64,000 bases of DNA from Nemophila menziesii. Taxonomy: Eukaryota > Streptophyta > Magnoliopsida > Boraginales > Hydrophyllaceae. Below, one piece after another: positions 1-10,955 of the stretch. The position numbers and the translations under genes were made by a program. The stretch's first letter is position 1. Every line of letters begins with the position of its first letter. The stretch lies in assembly GCA_029959085.1 (NCBI GenBank), contig JARWIR010000090.1, positions 558,001-622,000 on the forward strand. The letters are read 5' to 3'. The notes under the pieces were generated by a model. It had not been told where the DNA came from. It ran no database searches and saw only the letters and a program-made list of their open reading frames with translations.

Positions 1-175
1 GGATACATAAGATTTTGACATGGACAAAATCCAAATCCGTTAACATCCAAATGCTAATAGTGACTTATAATGCAAGTATATAAAAATTAACGTTATAAAC
101 AATCAAAAAACAACATGGGTACGGACCCGTGGGAAAATAGTAAGAGCAAAACCTTACCAGATTAAACTTGATATT

Positions 176-1425
176 ATGAGAGTTTTTAATAACTTTTGGA
201 ACAATCAAGGGGACTTAAATGACCTTAACCAAACAATGATCACCCTCATTCCAAAAATTAGTAAGCCTACTAGCATTAAACATTATAGACCCATTAGTTG
301 CTCTAACTTTATTTATAAAATTATAGCAAGGGTTCTAGTAAATAGATTACAACCCCATATGAACTCTTTAGTTGGGGAAAACCAAAGTGCCTTCATGCCT
401 GATAGAGTTATCCAGGAAAACACTATGATAGCACATGAATTAATCACCCATATCAAAAGAAGAAAAACAACTAAAAAATATATGATAGCTATTAAAGCTG
501 ATATTCAAAAAGCCTATGAATATGTTGAATGGGACTTCTTACATGACCTACTGATTAAGATGGGTTTTAATAGAGATTGGGTTAGAAAGCTTATGCTCTG
601 TATTACCTCTATAACCTACTCTGTAATTATTAATGGTGAGACCCACCGACTTCAAAAACCAACTAGAGGCATAAGACAAGGAGACCCCTTATCACCCTTG
701 ATTTTTTGCCTTATATCTCAAACCCTAAATGACCTTGTAAGAGATAAAAAAGAGAAATACTTAATAAAAAGCATCAAAATTGGTAACAAATGCCCTGATA
801 TAACTCATCTCCTTTTTGCTGATGATAGCCTCTTCTTTCTCAATGCTGAGAATATTGAATTACAATCATTCATGAATATCATGAATATCTATAAAAATGG
901 AACAGGCCTATCACTGAACCTCAATAAATGTGGGGTTATCTTTAGCCCCAACACACCTATCTTTCTTCAAAATGTTATGGCCAAAAGACTTAACATGAAA
1001 AAACCCATAATCTGGGGAATTACTTGGGTCTCCCAACAGAATGGAGTAGATCTAAATCTAAAGATCTTCAATTCCTTATTGATAAAGTCTTAATAAGACT
1101 AGAAAATTGGAAAACACTCTTTCTTTCAGAGGGAGGTAAAGAAATTCTTATAAAAGCTGTCATCCAAAGCTTACCCAATTATATGATGTCAAACTTTATC
1201 TTTCCTAAAAATATAATAAATCAAATACATTCCATCATTGCACAATTTTGGTGGGGAGACAAAGGTAAAAAAAGAATTCATTGGGCCAATTGGAATCTTT
1301 TGACCCTATCTAAATTTGAAGGAGGGTTGGGCTTCAGAGACCTCCACCTAATGAACAAAGCACTACTAGGCAAACAAGCCTGGAACATTGCTAACAAAAA
1401 AGATTCTTTGCTTTTTAAACTACTT
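176..1425 (+). pseudogene. LINE reverse transcriptase, N-terminal part (broken)
   Basis: The translation shows the ordered RT blocks of plant L1 elements: LIPK and HYRPISCSNFIYKII (fingers), NQSAFMPDR, the KADIQKAYEYVEWDF block carrying the first catalytic Asp, RQGDPLSPLIF, and the FADDSLFF box with the paired catalytic Asp residues near 820-835. A one-base frameshift near 1020, at the GNYLGLP block, moves the frame from 176-1093 into 1024-1464. The thumb region (GGKEILIKAVIQSLPNY, WWGD) follows. The reading stops at 1425 only because a second LINE was inserted there, and it resumes in frame at 3546. There is no upstream start; the first ATG at 176 is incidental. Not functional. Confidence 0.9.
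1414..1425 (+). repeat. 12-bp target-site duplication, left copy
   Basis: TTTAAACTACTT occurs here and again at 3534-3545, exactly flanking the inserted family B LINE. The left copy runs straight into the poly-T that represents the inserted element's A tail. Twelve bp is in the usual range for LINE target-primed reverse transcription. Confidence 0.93.
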
Positions 1426-3533
1426 TTTTTTTTTGATCGGCAAACCAAAACTTTTTCATTATAAACTCAACACACCAAATCCATTACAACTTTTCAAGCC
1501 TTATACTAAAGCCCATTAATACATTGCATTACATTTAAAACAAATATAAAAGAAAATTACAAAAGGCCCATTACTAAGGCCCATTCGCTAACTTTTCTAA
1601 GACTACTTTTGCGTGAATTCCTTTTAGCTTGAAGCATTGTAATCTAGCATATATCAACAGTTTAATCTCCTTCGCCATTTGCTCCTCATTTCGCATTAAG
1701 CTCCCATGACTCCTTCCATTGCGTTCACTCCATATACAATACACAAATGAAGTAAAAATTAAACTGGCAATACTTTGATTTTCTTTACTTTGAATCATCA
1801 GAAACAAATTGATCAAGGCCTGAAAGTCCAAGACTGTAATTGGCAAACCAATAAGCTCCATTACCTTCTTTAAAATCCTCCGCGTGAAAGAGCAGGATAG
1901 GATTAAGTGATCCCTATCTTCAACTCCATTAAGACAAAATTCGCATAACGGATTGACTTGTAGCCCCCCAACTAAGCATTCTATTCTTTGTTGGGAGTCT
2001 ATCCTGAGCAGCTACCCAAGTAATAAATGAGCACCTGGGAATACACAACCTATTCCACACAATTGCACTCCAGTCCACATGCTCTTTAACTTCAGTAATG
2101 CTTGACAAAGTTTTCTTAAACGAAAACTTCTGTTTAATGTTGTGTTCCCATATTTTCTTGTCAGGATTATCATTTAACCTAACATTTTGAAGAATAGGTA
2201 AAGCCTTACCTATGCAAGGAGGGAGCCTCCACCTTTCTCTACCATAAAAGTCATTGACAGTCCTGTTACTATTTATATTTTGCTTCCCTAACTCAATGTT
2301 CAATTTTTGTTGTATACTCTCACCATTGATCCACCTGTCCCATATCATAAAAGTGCTTACACCATTACCTATCTCATGTGTAATAAACTTGTAAGCACTT
2401 TCTCTAACCTTTAACATTTGCTTCCAAACCCACGAGTGATATTGCTTGTATTCAATACCCCATATACATTTACCATTTAGAATGTTAATATTGGCCCAAG
2501 AGCTCCACAAATTCTCCTTCTGCGAGTACATCCTCCAAAATATAGACAATATACACACTTTGTTTAAGTCTTCAAGATTAGGGATATTCAAACCACCATT
2601 TTCTTTTTTAGAACAGATGGATTGCCAAGATATTCTAGCACCTTGAGATCCTTCTAAGTTTCCCTTCCACAAAAAACTCGACATTCTTTGATTAAGCCTG
2701 TAAATGACTTGCTTTGGAAGCAAGAAAATCCTACACCAAAAAAGCACCTTACTAACAAGGACACACCTTATTAATTCAACCCTGCCTGAGTAAGACAATA
2801 ATTTGGAAGACCAAACCTCAATATTATCACAGATTTTATTAATTAACTTGTTACCTTCAGAAACACTTAATTTTTTCGAGTTGAGTGGGACCCCAAGATA
2901 CCTAACAGGTAACTCACCAATCTTGATGTTGAGAACTCTAGATATCTCATTCATGATTTCCCTCTTTGTGCCACCAAAGTAAAGTTCACTCTTATGATAA
3001 TTGATGTTGAGACCTGAGATTCTAGAAAATAAATTTAGAGCCTCCTTGATTAAACCTGCTGATTTAATATCTGACTTTAAGAAAATTAATATATCATCTG
3101 CGAAAAACATATGATTGAGATTTAAGCTCCTACATTTGTGATGAAATTTAAACCTTGAATTCATAGCCAAGTGATGTAGTAGACCTGTGAAAACCTCCAT
3201 ACATATAGTAAATAAATAAGGTGAGAGAGGGTCTCCTTGTCTGAGCCCTCTCTTACCTTTAAAATAACCACATTGCTCACCATTGATACAAACCGAGTAT
3301 GAAGTAGTACATACACACATTCTCATCCAAGTAATGAACTTATCAGGGAACTCAAAAGCTTGAAGAGTATTAAATAAAAAATTCCAATTTACTGAGTCAT
3401 AAGCCTTTTGGAGATCCAAGTTAATAGTACAATTTGGATGTGAATTTTTCTTATCATAATCTAGTACAATCTCTTGAGCAACTAGAATATTATCACTAAT
3501 GAATCTCCCACCAACATAGGCAGCTTGGTTTCC
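1426..3533 (-). mobile_element. LINE family B, copy 1 (5'-truncated, nested)
   Basis: This 2.1-kb 5'-truncated non-LTR element is read on the minus strand. It starts inside the RT domain (block NQAAYVGGRFISDNILVAQ, minus strand from 3533) and ends with a short 3' UTR (1573 down to about 1435) and a poly-A tail, seen as a T run within 1424-1434. It lies inside family A copy 1 between 12-bp direct repeats, so it is the younger of the two. It has no C-terminal RNase H, unlike its host. The copy at 37273-41695 is its best relative here: the NTLQAFEFPDKF and RWRLPPC blocks align with NTLEALNFPSKF and RWRLPPC. Confidence 0.93.
1574..3533 (-). pseudogene. LINE family B reverse transcriptase and RT-associated zinc finger (broken)
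   Basis: The long open stretch 3419-1929 carries DLQKAYDSVNW (first Asp), KRGLRQGDPLSPYLF, HMFFADDILIF (catalytic Asp pair), the thumb SGRVELIRCVL and the linker with RWRLPPC. The frame is already open upstream to 3533, where the 5' truncation lies. After ENRMLSWG-type sequence near 1990-1930 a frameshift breaks the reading. The zinc finger (VNPLCEFCLNG, HLILSC) and the tail (FVYCIWSERNGRSHGS, ORF 1861-1574) follow in another frame. RT motifs are intact in the main frame, but the protein lacks its endonuclease. Confidence 0.9.
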
Positions 3534-3545
3534 TTTAAACTACTT
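3534..3545 (+). repeat. 12-bp target-site duplication, right copy
   Basis: Second copy of TTTAAACTACTT. If the insert and one repeat copy are ignored, codons before 1425 (S-L-L-F-K-L-L) continue directly into K-G-K-Y-F after 3545 in the same frame. This confirms where the outer LINE was cut. Confidence 0.93.
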
Positions 3546-5068
3546 AAAGGAAAATACTTCCATAATTGTGAATTTCTAGAAGCTAAACTAGGAAGCTCTC
3601 CATCTTGGGGATGGAGAAGTATCTTAATCGGCAGAGAAACATTTGAGAATAACATCAAATGGAAAATAGGAAATGGTACTAATATTAATCTACAAAAATA
3701 TATTTGGATTAATAACAATAAAAACATCATTAAACCTAAAGACAATGCTATAACAAAGGTTGTAAACCTTATGAATGATGATAAAACTTGGAATACTAAT
3801 CTTATTAGAAGTCTTTATGACAAAGAGATTAGTGATAAAACTGAAAATATGACAATACCAAAAATAGACTGTAAAGACCTAATCTGTATAAACTTTTGCA
3901 AAAAAGGAAACTATACAGTAAAAGAAGCTTACCATAAACTAAAAAATGAAGAAATACAAAAAGAAATGGTTAAAAACCAAAACAAACCAACTATTTCTAT
4001 TACTAGAGGTAGAGACCTTTGGAACCTAATCTGGCATATGGAAACCCCAACCAAAATTAGGAATTTTATGTGGAGAACTATTAGAAATCTACTCCCTACT
4101 GAAGAGAACCTTTTTAATAGGAAATGTAGTGACACAAATATATGCAAAATTTGCAACAATAATATTGAAACAATTGAACACATGCTCTTTAGATGCCCCT
4201 GGGCCAAATGTGTTTGGTTCACAGGTCCTCTTAATATAAAATCAGATAATGAAAGCACAAATAGAATAGATCAATGGATTCTAAACCATGTTCAACAGAT
4301 TACAACCTCCTTTGATAAAAAAGATAGAATTCTGGAACTTATTTGTACCACTCTTTGGCATATTTGGAAAAGTAGAAACAGTTTTATTTATAATGGAAAA
4401 AATTGTGACCCAATCAAAACTATTAATAACTCAATTGATAGTTGGAAAGAATACTTTAAAATCTCTAACCCTAATGAGACTAATTATATGGAGAAAATGA
4501 ATAAGGATACCCCCTCCAATCAAAACCCTCCTCCTGGCAATATTATCAATACAAATATTAATGTTAAATTTAAAGAAAAATGGAAAAAACCACCCCCCAA
4601 TAAATTTAAAATAAACTGTATGCTGCTTTCTCTGATAAAGGCTCAGCCATCGCATGTTTAGTGAGAAACTCTAATGGTGAATTTGTATCAGGTAAAAGTT
4701 GGAAAATCGAGACAGATTCAGTGTTGGAAGCAGAAGCCACGGGGATCCTTAGAGCTACTGAGATGGCCCTTGAATACCCTTTTGGAAGCGTTATCATTGA
4801 GAATGATGCTGAGCAAGTGATGAAGCCCCTTTCTTCAGGATCTCTAGTCTCTATTCATTCTATTAAAAACATCATTTGTAATATTTATTTTTTTGCGGAA
4901 CTTTCGAGTCCTTCTTTTACTCTTATCCCTAGGAGTAAAAATCTTGCGGCTGACTGGGTTGCTAAACAACAGCTTTTAAGCAATTTGTTTGGTAACTGGG
5001 ATGTGTGTAGCCCTCCCCAGTTAGCATCTATCCTTTATTTTGACAAGGACCCGATAGGGGTAGGGTAA
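3546..5068 (+). pseudogene. LINE family A: RT C-terminus, zinc finger and RNase H (broken)
   Basis: Continuation of the outer LINE after the nested insertion. It holds the linker (SWGWRSILIGRE, the NYTVKEAYHKL block), the RT-associated zinc finger (CSDTNICKICNNN, then EHMLFRCPWAKCVW near 4130-4215) and the LWHIWKSRN block. Near 4610-4640 a frameshift moves the reading into 4661-5068, an RNase H-like domain of the plant LINE type (LEAEATGILRATEMAL, the IENDAEQV strand, IPRSKNLAADWVAKQ). The domain normally removes RNA from the first-strand hybrid. The sequence ends at a stop at 5066-5068, followed by a short AT-rich 3' UTR and A tract. Decayed and not expected to be active. Confidence 0.88.
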
Positions 5069-5364
5069 CTTTGTAATCGCATTTTTATCTATCTATATAT
5101 CTATGTTTTGAACAAAAAAAAAATTAAAAAATAAAAGGATATGTGGTCAAAAATCAAACCAAAAATTTAGATTGATACATTATATAAGTGTATTTCTAAT
5201 TAGGCCTTAAATAATAAATTGGTTGAATTTTAGGTTTCAAAAAGTAATTTTCTTTTTGGATAAATAGTTGTAAATTAGGCTGAAATCTTGGACTGAGGGA
5301 TGTAATCATAATTATATATAAATGCATATTAAAAAACTTATTTGCTAAAAATATCTTCTAATAA

Positions 5365-6235
5365 ATTTTTTTATTAGAAACATCCCTTGACAAAAATACC
5401 CTTATATAACTCTATTATTTATTATTTAAATTTAACCACCATATTACATTTTCCCACCACCACCACCACCCACCACCACCACCACCACAACCACTACCAC
5501 CACTACAACCTCAACCACCACCACCAACTACTAATTTCATCATACACGCGCGCGTCCGTGATTTTTTTTAAAATCGTCATAACTAATTATAAGAAAATCA
5601 GAAAAATAAAAAATTTACATATTTGGATAAATCAAATTAACATTTACGTTTATGAGTTTTTTGATTTTTTTTTTGCGGACAGAAAATTCATTGTTTCAAA
5701 CAGTGAATTTCATGTTTTGAACAATGAATTTCATGTTTGCGAATTGAAAATCACTATTTCGAACAGTGAATTCCATGTTTTAAACAATAAATTTTTCTAT
5801 CGGCGAAAAAAATCATATACGTAAATATTAATTTGTTTTATCAAAAAATACAATTTTTTTTATTTTTTTGATATTTTTAGAATTATCTATGATGATTTTA
5901 AAAAAAATCATGGACGCGCGCATACGTGATGGAATTAGTAGGTGGTGGTTGTAGTGGTGGAGATGGTGGTGGTAGCTGTAATGATAGTTAAATACATGGT
6001 GGTGTAAGTGGTGGTGGTGGTTGTAGTTTTGATGGCTATATTAGTGGTTAAATATATGATGGTGGTGGTGGTGGTAGTGGTAGTGAAAATACTCTATTAT
6101 TTGTTTAATATTTGAAAGTAAATATTGTATTAAAATAATAATAATAAAGGTTGTAAAAATATAAAAATGAGACTTTCTATAAATAAAATATTAAAATTTT
6201 AATTTAATAATTAAGTATTTTTATTAGTAATGCCT
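5365..6235. mobile_element. Foldback MITE with (CCA)n/(TGG)n arms, copy 1
   Basis: A long imperfect inverted repeat. The left arm runs from an AT-rich end through a CCACCA-rich tract (5449-5527), then CTACTAATTTCATCA, a CGCGCGCG block (5546-5555) and AAAATCGTCATAACTAATTA. The right arm repeats this in reverse: the GATGATTTTAAAA block near 5890, CGCGCG near 5916, GGAATTAGTAGGTGG near 5932, a TGG-rich tract (5940-6092) and an AT-rich end. The loop (5690-5800) contains repeated GAATTTCATGTTTT-like units. I see no coding capacity; the 145-residue frame over the CCA tract is a by-product of composition. The outer ends are approximate and no clear target duplication was found. Confidence 0.7.
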
Positions 6236-6524
6236 TAACAAAACTAAAAATAGTGTAATCTGAAAATTCTCTGAAACGCTTATGGAGAGAATAGCAAGAA
6301 TTGGATCTTCATTGATATGAATGAACAGATAATTTACTTACTAGTTTTTGTCAAAAATGTAATTATAAAAGATTACCAAACTTATCATATTACTTACTTA
6401 CTTTATGCCTTCTCCTTAAATTTGTAATATCTTAACTTTTTAATTTTTTTAAAAAGATAATTAGAGATAAATGCTTTCTTAATGATGTTTTTAATTTTTT
6501 TAAACCTCTAATTTTCTTATTTAA

Positions 6525-7235
6525 AGATAAATGCCTAATAGAACAATTATTTATAAAAAACATCCCCTTTATATTTTTTATACCTATACTATCCTTATTA
6601 TTAAATATATTATTTTATTTTTAATACAATATTTATTTTTAAATCTTAAACAAATAATAGGGTATTTCCACCACCATCACCACCTCCACCGTCACAACCA
6701 CCATCACCACCACTACAGCCACCACAACCATCACCACCACCACCACCACCGCCTACTACTAATTTCATCACACGCGCGCCCGTGAATTTTTTTTAAAATC
6801 GCCATAACTAATTCAAAAAAAAAAACAGAAAAATCGAAAAAAATCATATTTGGATAAATCAAATTAATATTTACGTCTATGATTTTTTTCGGAATTTTCT
6901 GAATTTTTTTGTTTTTTTTTTTTAATTTTTAAATTCGCAGAACATGGAATTCCATGTTTAAAACATGGAATTCCATTCCATGTTTTAAACAGTGAATTTC
7001 GTGTCTGCGGAAAACAAATTCATTATATCAAAACATGGAATTCCATGTTCTGCGAATTAAAAAATTCAAAAAAATCAAAAAATTCAAAGAAAAATTGAAA
7101 AAAATCATAGACGTAAATATTAATTTGCTTTATCCAAATATATAAAAAAAAATTCGATTTTTTAATTTTTTTAGAATTAGTTATGACGATTTAAAAAAAT
7201 TTCACGGACGCGCGTGTGTTTATTAGTTTTTGTTT
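6525..7235. mobile_element. Foldback MITE with (CCA)n arm, copy 2 (right arm shortened)
   Basis: Same family as the element at 5365-6235. The left arm has the AT-rich end with AAACAAATAATAGGGTATTT, a CCACCATCACC tract (6668-6755), CTACTACTAATTTCATCA, a CGCGCGCC block and AAAATCGCCATAACTAATT. The right arm returns AGAATTAGTTATGACGATTT near 7170 and CACGGACGCGCG near 7202, then stops without the TGG tract. The loop carries GGAATTCCATGTTTT palindromic units (6945-7050). The two copies are diverged, so they are independent insertions rather than a recent duplication. Confidence 0.62.
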
Positions 7236-7267
7236 TGTTTTTTTCTAATTTCTTTTTTTTTTAATTT

Positions 7268-7955
7268 TTAATTATAGGGGTAGTTTGGGATGGGGCATTT
7301 TTCTATAAAGAATCTTATTCTAGGCACCTTTTTTTAAATAAATCTTATCCTGTTTGGGTCACTTAACTATTACGGGTTCCAAACAACCCACTAATGTATT
7401 AAAATCGTTTCAGATCAGACACTATAACATTAGAGCTTCACTACTTGTCTATACCTTTTCTTTTTTTCAAGGAAAAAAGTTATAAAGTCTGTTAAAATTT
7501 CAAATTTAGAGACCGCTTCTAAGAACACTAATGATCATCTTGGCAGTCGCTAATGGTTTACCCAGTCGTGACCATTTTGTCTTACAGATAAAGAAGAAGT
7601 TTAAAACATACAATGAAATGTAAAAGATAATAAATTTAACATTTCAAACTATATACAAGCTAAATCTAATCATAAATTGCAATGTTCACTTATATAAGTA
7701 TATATCAATTGGACTCCTAATAGAGTAGAAGCAGGATATCCATTTCAGATTTCCTTCTGAGAACGAGAGTTCAATTCAATCGGCAACGAAATGAACGTTA
7801 CCTGAAGACAAATTATCTCAATTATCTCAATGAATGGTTGATTTGGAACAATTTTAATAAATTAGTGGGTTGTTGGGAATCCGTAATAGTTAAGTGGTCT
7901 AAACAGAACCATTAAGATAGTTTAGTGACTCTAATAAAATTTTCCCAAACATATA
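7268..7955. mobile_element. Foldback MITE, third family
   Basis: A terminal inverted repeat of roughly 70 bp is visible: TGTTTGGGTCACTTAACTAT through AACCCACTAATGTATTAAAA (7351-7412) matches the reverse complement of 7836-7912, with scattered differences. Outside these arms weaker similarity extends to about 7268 and 7955. The middle (7425-7830) has no readable protein. Length and structure fit a non-autonomous DNA element. The superfamily cannot be named because the outermost ends and target duplication are not clear. Confidence 0.6.
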
Positions 7956-8165
7956 AATTATCCATTTATAATAAATCATTCAAATAATTAAATTGTATGT
8001 AATAATCATCATTTTTTTTTCAACCAAAGCTGAGATAATATCGCCATGACTTCTTTCCTTTTTTTTTTCTCACTATACGTCAGATATAAATGATACACTA
8101 TATGCGCCATATATAATATTGACCAAAACATAATTGTAAAACTATCGCGCATGCAAAATTTATCC

Positions 8166-8372
8166 GAGTAATGATATATACCACCCAAATTCATACCACT
8201 CAAATGTCACCCAATGACGTACCGTGAATTGATTGGTTACAAATTGTTAATGCATTTATTTTCTTAATTTGATTAAAGATTTGTAACCAATCAATTCACG
8301 CCACGTCATTGGGTGACATTTGGGTGGTATGAATTTGGGTGGTATGATATTGGGTGGTACATATCATTACTC
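8166..8372. mobile_element. 207-bp palindromic MITE (GAGTAATGATAT family), copy 1
   Basis: Near-perfect foldback. The left end GAGTAATGATATATACCACC returns at the right end as its inverse (GGTGGTACATATCATTACTC, ending 8372), and the arms pair almost to the centre at an AT-rich spacer near 8260. Flanking 9-mers AATTTATCC (8157-8165) and AATTTATCT (8373-8381) match at eight of nine positions. A 9-bp duplication would suggest the Mutator superfamily, but that assignment is an inference. A related copy lies at 36522-36713. Confidence 0.8.
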
Positions 8373-8814
8373 AATTTATCTCATCAATTTTTTCGTAAAT
8401 GAATAGTTTTATCATATAATTTATAAAAATACACCAATAATTTTTCTTTTGTTTTGGAAAAAGTAATACAAGATGCCAGAAAGTTGTTTCACTTATCTGC
8501 ATGAAATATTGAAATATACTACATATCTAGAATGGCGATAGAAATTTAATAAAGCAATATACGCGGAAAGAAAAAAAATTACCTGATCATTATGCTTTTT
8601 TTTTTTTTTCAAATGTTCATTATGCTCAATTGCTCACTAATTGGTAGAGAAAGAAGTAAAGCTTTTATAAGATCTCGTCTCCTTCTTTTGCTTGTAACCA
8701 GTGCTTTCGAACAAAAAAAAGAAAATGTAACCAGTGCCAATTAATACACCTAAACTAACCTCAAAATTCCATGTCATTTCTTTCTTTCTTTGTTCTTATG
8801 TAATTCTTTTTTTT
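8373..8814. other. AT-rich spacer, no gene seen
   Basis: Homopolymer runs and short pyrimidine repeats such as TTTCTTTCTTTC near 8775. No open frame of note, no repeat with a partner in this window and no splice-linked coding stretch were recognised. Confidence 0.6.
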
Positions 8815-10050
8815 TAAAGGGTGATTTCCTTATAGAGTCCACAAGCAATCAGTGATTGCCCATCAGGTCCACCCCCACCGCAAATGACAGACTTGCCCCT
8901 AGTTACCCATTAATTGGAGATTTGTTACCAAAACTAAAACACTAAAATCATGCAATCAGTTAAAAATTAAAACAAAGAAATTAAAACAAACAAAAATCGC
9001 TAAAATCATGCAATCAATCAAATCAATAACCCAGAAAAATTACAATCAGTAACTAATAAAATTCAAATGCAGCAACTGATGAAAAACTTGAAACTTTTGT
9101 TCAAATGGACGATGGTGGGTTGTCCACTAAACTCGATGGGTAATGCTTTGTAATATCGATGGTGTGAATGTTGAAATCGTTGGGTTAGCAAAAACTGGTG
9201 CAGACTATGAAGGTGGGAATGAAGATGATGGGTAATGCTTTGTAATATCGATGGTGTGAATGTTGAGTTCGGTGGGTTAGCCTTTAGTGCTGTCGTCTAT
9301 TGGTAGTGGGTTATTTGTATGATATTGATGGGTTTCACTTTAAAACTAATGGTTTACAGTGGGTTATTAGCTATGTTTTGATGGGTTCTCAGTCAAAATC
9401 GATGGTGTGTATCTGCATCACATCGACAGCCATTCATCCCCATCGTTGACGCACTCTTCTTGTTATCTGTTCAATCAAAAGACGAAGAAATGAGGCTCAA
9501 TTAGTTAGATATGGGATAATGGGTCAGTGGTTTGGGATTAATTAGATAACAATCTACACAAACCTGTTATGTTGATGATGAAAAGAAAGATTAGTGGCTG
9601 AGGTTTTTGTTACAGATACTCCGACGGGAGCTGTGATTATGCAATACCGGAGCTCGCATCAGGAACACCTAAAAAACGGTTTCACCATTGTCGTTTAGAT
9701 GGTCTTCTCACGAACGCATGAACTAGTCTTCGTCTTCCTCCTCTCAGCTTCGTCTTTCTCCTCAAATGCGAAGCTTCAAACGTTAATGGCTCCTCAAATT
9801 ATTAATTGAGTTTCCCGTAATAAAAGCAATATTTAAGGGATTTAAATCAATTAGCTAATAATATGGAGTTGGTTACATGCGAGGATCAAGGGAATCAAAT
9901 ATATGATCTGATCCTGAACAGGGGCAACGATGGTATATGGAAAAATCAGCTGGACCTGGATGGGAAGGAATGATGGGTTGGACCTGTTAGGGATGAATAG
10001 TTGGGTTGGTGGACTTAATTGGCTAAAAACTCTTTTTTAAATTCCTACCG
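8815..10050. mobile_element. Possible non-autonomous DNA transposon with degenerate TIRs
   Basis: The left border contains AGAGTCCACAAGCAATCA and CATCAGGTCCACCCC (about 8837-8877). The reverse complement of the right border (about 9965-10030) contains TTAAGTCCACCAACCCAAC and AACAGGTCCAACCC in the same order and spacing. Both sides are flanked by a T-run followed by AAA (near 8806-8815 and 10031-10040), a possible target duplication that low complexity could also explain. The interior has no protein; it holds a 92-bp tandem duplication and GATGGG-rich sequence. The match is imperfect, so the call is tentative. Confidence 0.35.
9135..9290 (+). repeat. 92-bp tandem duplication
   Basis: GATGGGTAATGCTTTGTAAT and the following ATCGATGGTGTGAATGTTGA occur at 9135 and again at 9227, both followed by a G(G)TGGGTTAGC block. 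Two copies only, the second incomplete. It lies inside the probable transposon at 8815-10050. Confidence 0.75.
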
Positions 10051-10236
10051 AACCTTAACCCTCTATTTTTTTCATGTAACAAAAAGGAAAAACAACATCC
10101 TTTTAGTTAATATTTATAATAATATTAATTTAATGGGTAAAGAATATACCGTATTATAAACTAAAATAATAAAAACAAAAAAGTAAAATATTAACTGATT
10201 ACTTTTATGCCAACTTGTGTACAATATCTGATAAGA

Positions 10237-10577
10237 TTGGTTTTGTTTGGAGGAGAAAAGCATGGAGGATTGGTTTTGGAGCTACCGTGTATTGTATTTG
10301 GAAAGCGAGAAATCACCTAGCTATAAGAGGTGATTCTTCATCTAGAGAAACGGTTATCAAGGAAATTAAGTGGTGCATTTTTTCTATTTTATTTTCCTTG
10401 TTCCCTCATCATTCATTTTTAGATGATGGTGGGCGATTAGCTTGTATTAATTTTAGTATGAGGTAGTCGTTTTTAGCTTCTTAGTTGCTATCTTTAGCCT
10501 TTTGCTTAGGTAGGTAACTTTCTTGTATAGTGTACAGTTTTTTTATTAATACAACCGTTTACCTAACCCAAAAAAAA
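10237..10577 (+). mobile_element. 341-bp LINE tail with target duplication (third LINE family)
   Basis: A very short 5'-truncated LINE. The coding remnant reads VYCIWKARNHLAIRG and VIKEIKW, the usual end of a plant LINE ORF2 after the zinc finger, stopping at 10466. A 3' UTR and a run of nine A (10570-10578) follow. ATCTGATAAGA occurs at 10226-10236 and again at 10578-10588, an 11-bp target duplication that fixes both borders. The 3' UTR does not resemble those of families A or B, so this is a separate family. Most of the element was never copied. Confidence 0.85.
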
Positions 10578-10591
10578 ATCTGATAAGAGTG

Positions 10592-10718
<127 letters not shown>

Positions 10719-10756
10719 ATATATAACCCATCATTTGATACAATAATTGTGTTAAT

Positions 10757-10955
10757 TGATAAGTATAACAACTATATGACAGCTAGCAAAACAGAATTAG
10801 AGCTAAGGAATCAAAGTTAGTTACAAATAGTTAGATACATTAAAGTCTAAGTATATACAATAATCTGTAATGTATATATACGATTGATTGAGTTAAATAA
10901 AATGATCTTTTCCTCTCATCTCTCTATTCTTCTTTACTCTCTCTATTGTTTATCA
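10757..10955 (+). repeat. Copia-1 left LTR
   Basis: 199 bp, beginning TGATAAGTATAACAAC and ending TTGTTTATCA, with the usual TG...CA termini. It contains a GTATATATAC stretch (TATA-like) and a pyrimidine-rich end. One base differs from the right LTR. Confidence 0.97.

Larger units (their letters stand above)
145..5125 (+). mobile_element. LINE family A, copy 1 (5'-truncated, interrupted)
   Basis: A non-LTR retrotransposon of the plant L1 type on the plus strand. What remains is reverse transcriptase, the Cys/His-rich reverse-transcriptase-associated zinc finger and a C-terminal RNase H, ending in an A-rich tail near 5114-5125. No endonuclease or ORF1 is visible, so the copy is 5'-truncated; the left limit near 145 is approximate because homology simply fades there. 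The element is split at 1425/3546 by a family B LINE in the opposite orientation. Its closest relative in this window is the copy at 46385-53179, which shares the RNase H arrangement and the spacing of RT motifs. I found no convincing target duplication for the outer element. Confidence 0.85.

Noticed and set aside
5387..5824. 145-residue open frame rich in histidine and threonine
   Set aside because: It is the CCA microsatellite arm and AT-rich body of a foldback element; no start context, domain or codon bias.
6531..6785. 84-residue histidine-rich frame
   Set aside because: Same cause: CAC/CCA repeats of the second foldback copy.
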